64,000 bases of DNA, from positions 2,431,158 to 2,495,157 of the forward strand of contig KB722737.1 in the NCBI GenBank assembly GCA_000349905.1, read 5' to 3'. This document shows positions 61,101-64,000 of this stretch, in pieces. The translations under genes and the position numbers were made by a program. Source of the DNA: Volvariella volvacea V23. Taxonomy: Eukaryota > Basidiomycota > Agaricomycetes > Agaricales > Pluteaceae. The notes under the pieces were generated by a model. That model saw only the letters and a program-made list of their open reading frames with translations. It ran no database searches and was not told the DNA's origin. Each line of letters opens with the position of its first letter. Position 1 is the stretch's first letter.

Positions 61101-64000
61101 ATGGCAAGTGATCAACCACCCAAGGTCGTGCCCCGGAGCGAGGTAAACGAGCTTTAGAATTTGTTTCAACTGAGTACTGATATTTTATTAGACACCCATG
61201 CAACTTGTAGCACCTGGGGACCTCCCGACCATGAGCACTACTGGAAGTTCTGCCCCTAAGCAGACTGATCGCGGCAAAGTCAATGTTTCACATTTGAGGC
61301 GAGAAAACGAACTGTACAAGGTCATTGAGAATCATGGAGGAATAATTAATATTCAGACGAAAGAGATCTACGAGGCCCACAGCGCCCTCATTGAGAAATT
61401 GGCTCAAGCTGGGGAACCCACAAGTGCGCCGGTTGGTACCAAAACGGATAAACGGACGATAGCGGGGACATTCAATAGTCTGGAAAGACGCGGAAAGGTA
61501 AAGCAGCTACGCACATCAATTACGACACACACGGGAGTCCAGAAGCCAGCTTGTATTGTTTACTTGCCAACTATCTCTCAAGAGCAACTGAACGAGTTTC
61601 TGGCCGAATTGAGCCGTACGGGTGGCCAGCAGCCCCAGCCGGCCTTACCGCCAGACTACGTCAAGATCGATGAACCAGTAGAATTTGGTGCTAATACAGC
61701 ATCTTCATCCATATCGGCAAACCCTGTAGCACAACCAAACGAACCACTACACCCAGAGCGGTGGAGTAGAGATGCCTCTCGGGCAGAACAAATATTCTCA
61801 AATGAAGATGCAAAAATCAGAGAAATTCTCCTTGGGGAGCGAACCACTCTTGCTCAACTTTATAGCTTTATTGTCGGTAGGATGGCTCGTGCGCGCGCTT
61901 TGTATCTAGCCGTCTTGGAGGCATTCGAAAAGGCGGTACCCTCTCTTCATATCGTATCACATGAAGAAAGAATACTGGATACAGCGTTTCTTTCCTCTGA
62001 TATCACATTGCAGACATATTGCAAAGTCGTCTCTACCCTCGTCTACGATCAAGAAGTCCTCGATTATTTGCGTTCGCAAGAAGGATCACAGACTCTCGTT
62101 CGGGACATCCCGCAGAAATATCAGGACCTTTTACAAGTCAACCGCGCGAGGCCACGCACGAGGGTGCTTGATAATCTCGAATTGCTGAAGGCTCTTAAAC
62201 TCATCACGCCTCTGCAAATTTCAACTTCGGTTAACCCTTTCATCCAAGTTCAAGAAAGCCCATCTCTGGCCTTCGATATTGCACCTGCCGATCACCTGAC
62301 ATCCACTGCTGCATCAGCAATCCCAACCTACTGGCAATTCAACAAGATTGCGCCTATATACCTATATGGCCTACCTACACCCTCACCACCTTTTCATAAA
62401 AATATGGAAATCAATACAGTCCAGGATGCGATAAATTATTGGGAGACGATAAAGGGGGTGTCCACTAGGGCTCACGTTCCCCTCAATGTTGACGGTAATC
62501 GCATTATTGCCAGCGATTATCAGAACATCAACACCTCTGTTCTCAAGACCATGCGACGTCAATCGTCCTGGAGCGATGAATACGTCCTCACTTGGCATCA
62601 AACCCAGTACCTCAACCGATTCGCGAGCCTACCAGTTGGAGATACGCCACTCCAAATCGAGGACGAGAACGAAAGGCGACAAACAATTGAAAGACTTGCC
62701 TGGGTTATTAGCGCACCGCAAAGTTCCATACAGGCGCACTACGAGCACCTTCGAAATGAACTCAAGAAGGAAACTACCAGAGCGGTCAAGATAGCCAGGC
62801 GTAACAAGGAAGAGAAACGCGAGCGACTTGTGGCTGAGACTAAGGCCTCTCTTGCGCGGAAGGCTGCTGAAGCTAAGGCAGAACGAGAGCGAGAATGGGA
62901 GGAACTGATCACTCGCGTGCATCCAGCCCCATTGAAAGGTTCAGTTGCCGTCCGTATCAAGCGCGTAAGAGCTCGTTTCCTTCAAGCGGGAACTACAAAG
63001 GACAAGGAGAAATGGGAGAACGAAATCCAGGGTGCCATTCATGAGGCAGCGGTAGCGGCGCATAACCTCCTTCGAAATACATCGAATCGTGGGCTAGCCC
63101 TTGCTGTTCCTCCACCGGCTGTCTCCAACCCGCCAGAGAAGTCAATCCAGGAGTTGATCGCAGAACAGGGTCCCGCCCTACCACCTCAGGTTAAGAAAAA
63201 GAAGAAGCACACGGGAGATACGGAAGGCGAGTGATTTACATACCCTAAGCGTTGTCCACTAACCTTCCGAGCAGCTACCCCGGAACCTGGCGCGAAAGCA
63301 CAGCGACGCAGTCGGACATTCTGGAGCAGAGACTTTGAAGAACTTGCTCGGGATGCTTCTGTCATTATCCGAGCTCGATGCCGGAATTTACCTCGTCTTG
63401 ATTGGGGTGCTCTGGAACAAGTGTTTCCGGCGATTCCTCGAAACTCGGTTCGACAGAGGTTGGGGCACATACGCGAATCACCGGGGAATGATGCGTATCT
63501 CAAACGGCTGGAAGATAAGTGGTATGAGTTGTGGGTTCAGCATCGCGGCACTCCATTGTTACCGGACGATGACCCTCAGAGTCCCACTAACTTTGACTTG
63601 ATCAAACATATCGAGTTTCTAAGGAGACATGTTGACAAGAATGCTATGTGGGTATTTTCGTGTGAAGTTCTTTGGAGAAGCTGTATTTAATGATGCTCTG
63701 TAGCCGTGTGGGCTTCGTACAGCCTAGGGAGAAGAGTGCCATTACGATACCGGACTCGGTGGAATCGTTGCACAAGGCATTCACTGTCATTGAAACGCAT
63801 GCAACTGCTCCTACATGGGATTTCGTTTGGAATGCTACAGTCGAGGAAGGACGCGAGAAGCGCATGCTTATTCACCCGTTCTTGAACAATGTTGAAGATC
63901 CTCCTCGGTCGAATGAAACCCTTGTTGAGTCGATCTGTGTCGCCGAATCGGCGTTGAAGGTTTGTACCAACACACATATGCCAGTGTGACGTGCAAGGAC
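58191..64000 (+). CDS. TFIIIC largest subunit, B-block-binding (Tfc3/tau138-like), 5' part
   Basis: The gene begins at ATG 58191 (MDELLHHCLRELAFDGDLG) and runs off the right edge. An unusual 240-nt first intron (58246-58485) joins to SNVIRLKDFIDGFY. The N-terminal part matches the B-block TFIIIC subunit: DDAFCAFVWSMVVEQPNVQV, VGTVPQGVTSEVFIAPQ, and LRIALSPNAIYTAITGS. Winged-helix-like pieces follow (DISTALCQFDRRTIELLLTR). Two AT-hook-like motifs are visible, KRGRPRKYP (about 60304) and KRGRPKKVV (about 60545). A long exon (61198-63234) has VSHLRRENELYKVIENHGGI and a Lys/Arg/Glu-rich helix. RRSRTFWSRDFEELARDASV follows. This subunit recognises the tRNA B-box and recruits TFIIIB for Pol III. 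The end of the visible sequence is near an intron donor, so the C-terminus is missing. Confidence 0.88.
58319..58329 (+). promoter_or_regulatory. exact TFIIIC B-box match in the first intron of TFC3
   Basis: GGTTCGAACCC fits the tRNA B-box consensus GGTTCGANNCC exactly. It forms the centre of a hairpin (GTAG-a-GGG / CCC-CTAC around TTCGAA), like a T-arm. An A-box-like TGGCGTTAG lies 44 nt upstream (58275). The motif is near-palindromic, so orientation is uncertain. A full tRNA does not fold. Confidence 0.45.

Overview
This window looks like nuclear DNA of a filamentous basidiomycete, probably an Agaricomycete. Genes are dense and are broken by many short GT-AG introns, mostly 50-60 nt. Every recognisable protein is a fungal or general eukaryotic housekeeping type, and no bacterial operon, plasmid or viral signal is visible. 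Two runs of exactly 100 N are assembly gaps. One lies in the tricalbin gene and one in the kinesin gene.

Layout, left to right. 1-9 kb: the 5' part of a Ugo1-like mitochondrial fusion protein (-), a tricalbin with SMP and C2 domains (+), the release-factor methyltransferase Mtq2 (-), and a small two-C2 protein that looks like a partial copy of the tricalbin (+). 9-17 kb: a kinesin-6 (-) and the kinetochore scaffold Spc7/KNL1 (+), which share a 145-bp divergent promoter. 18-25 kb: an orphan Ser/Pro-rich coiled-coil protein (-), the ER glucosyltransferase Alg10 (-) and an orphan 205-aa protein (+). 25-33 kb: a gene-poor 2.4 kb, a TauD-type dioxygenase (-) and an OPT oligopeptide transporter (+). 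33-42 kb: Prp19 (-), Sgt2 (+), a Myb plus C2H2 transcription factor (-) and Prp17 (+). 43-47 kb: a small secreted repeat peptide precursor and Mcm3 (both +). 47-64 kb: a RINT1/Tip20 tethering factor (-), a beta-carbonic anhydrase, a HAD-type hydrolase, a peroxisomal ABCD half-transporter, a PRELI/Ups lipid-transfer protein and the 5' part of the TFIIIC B-block-binding subunit (all +).

The gene most likely to be new is at 42999-43310. Once one intron is removed it encodes a 76-aa precursor with a signal peptide and four 9-residue repeats. Each repeat ends in a dibasic Kex2 site, which predicts release of several copies of the heptapeptide GSGSADW. The repeats differ mostly at synonymous positions, so selection seems to act on the peptide.

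Other points worth a second look are the Myb/C2H2 domain combination, MluI-type cell-cycle boxes upstream of Mcm3 and between kinesin-6 and Spc7, the partial tricalbin duplicate, and an exact TFIIIC B-box inside the first intron of the TFIIIC gene itself. Six divergent gene pairs occur in the window, several with very short shared promoters.
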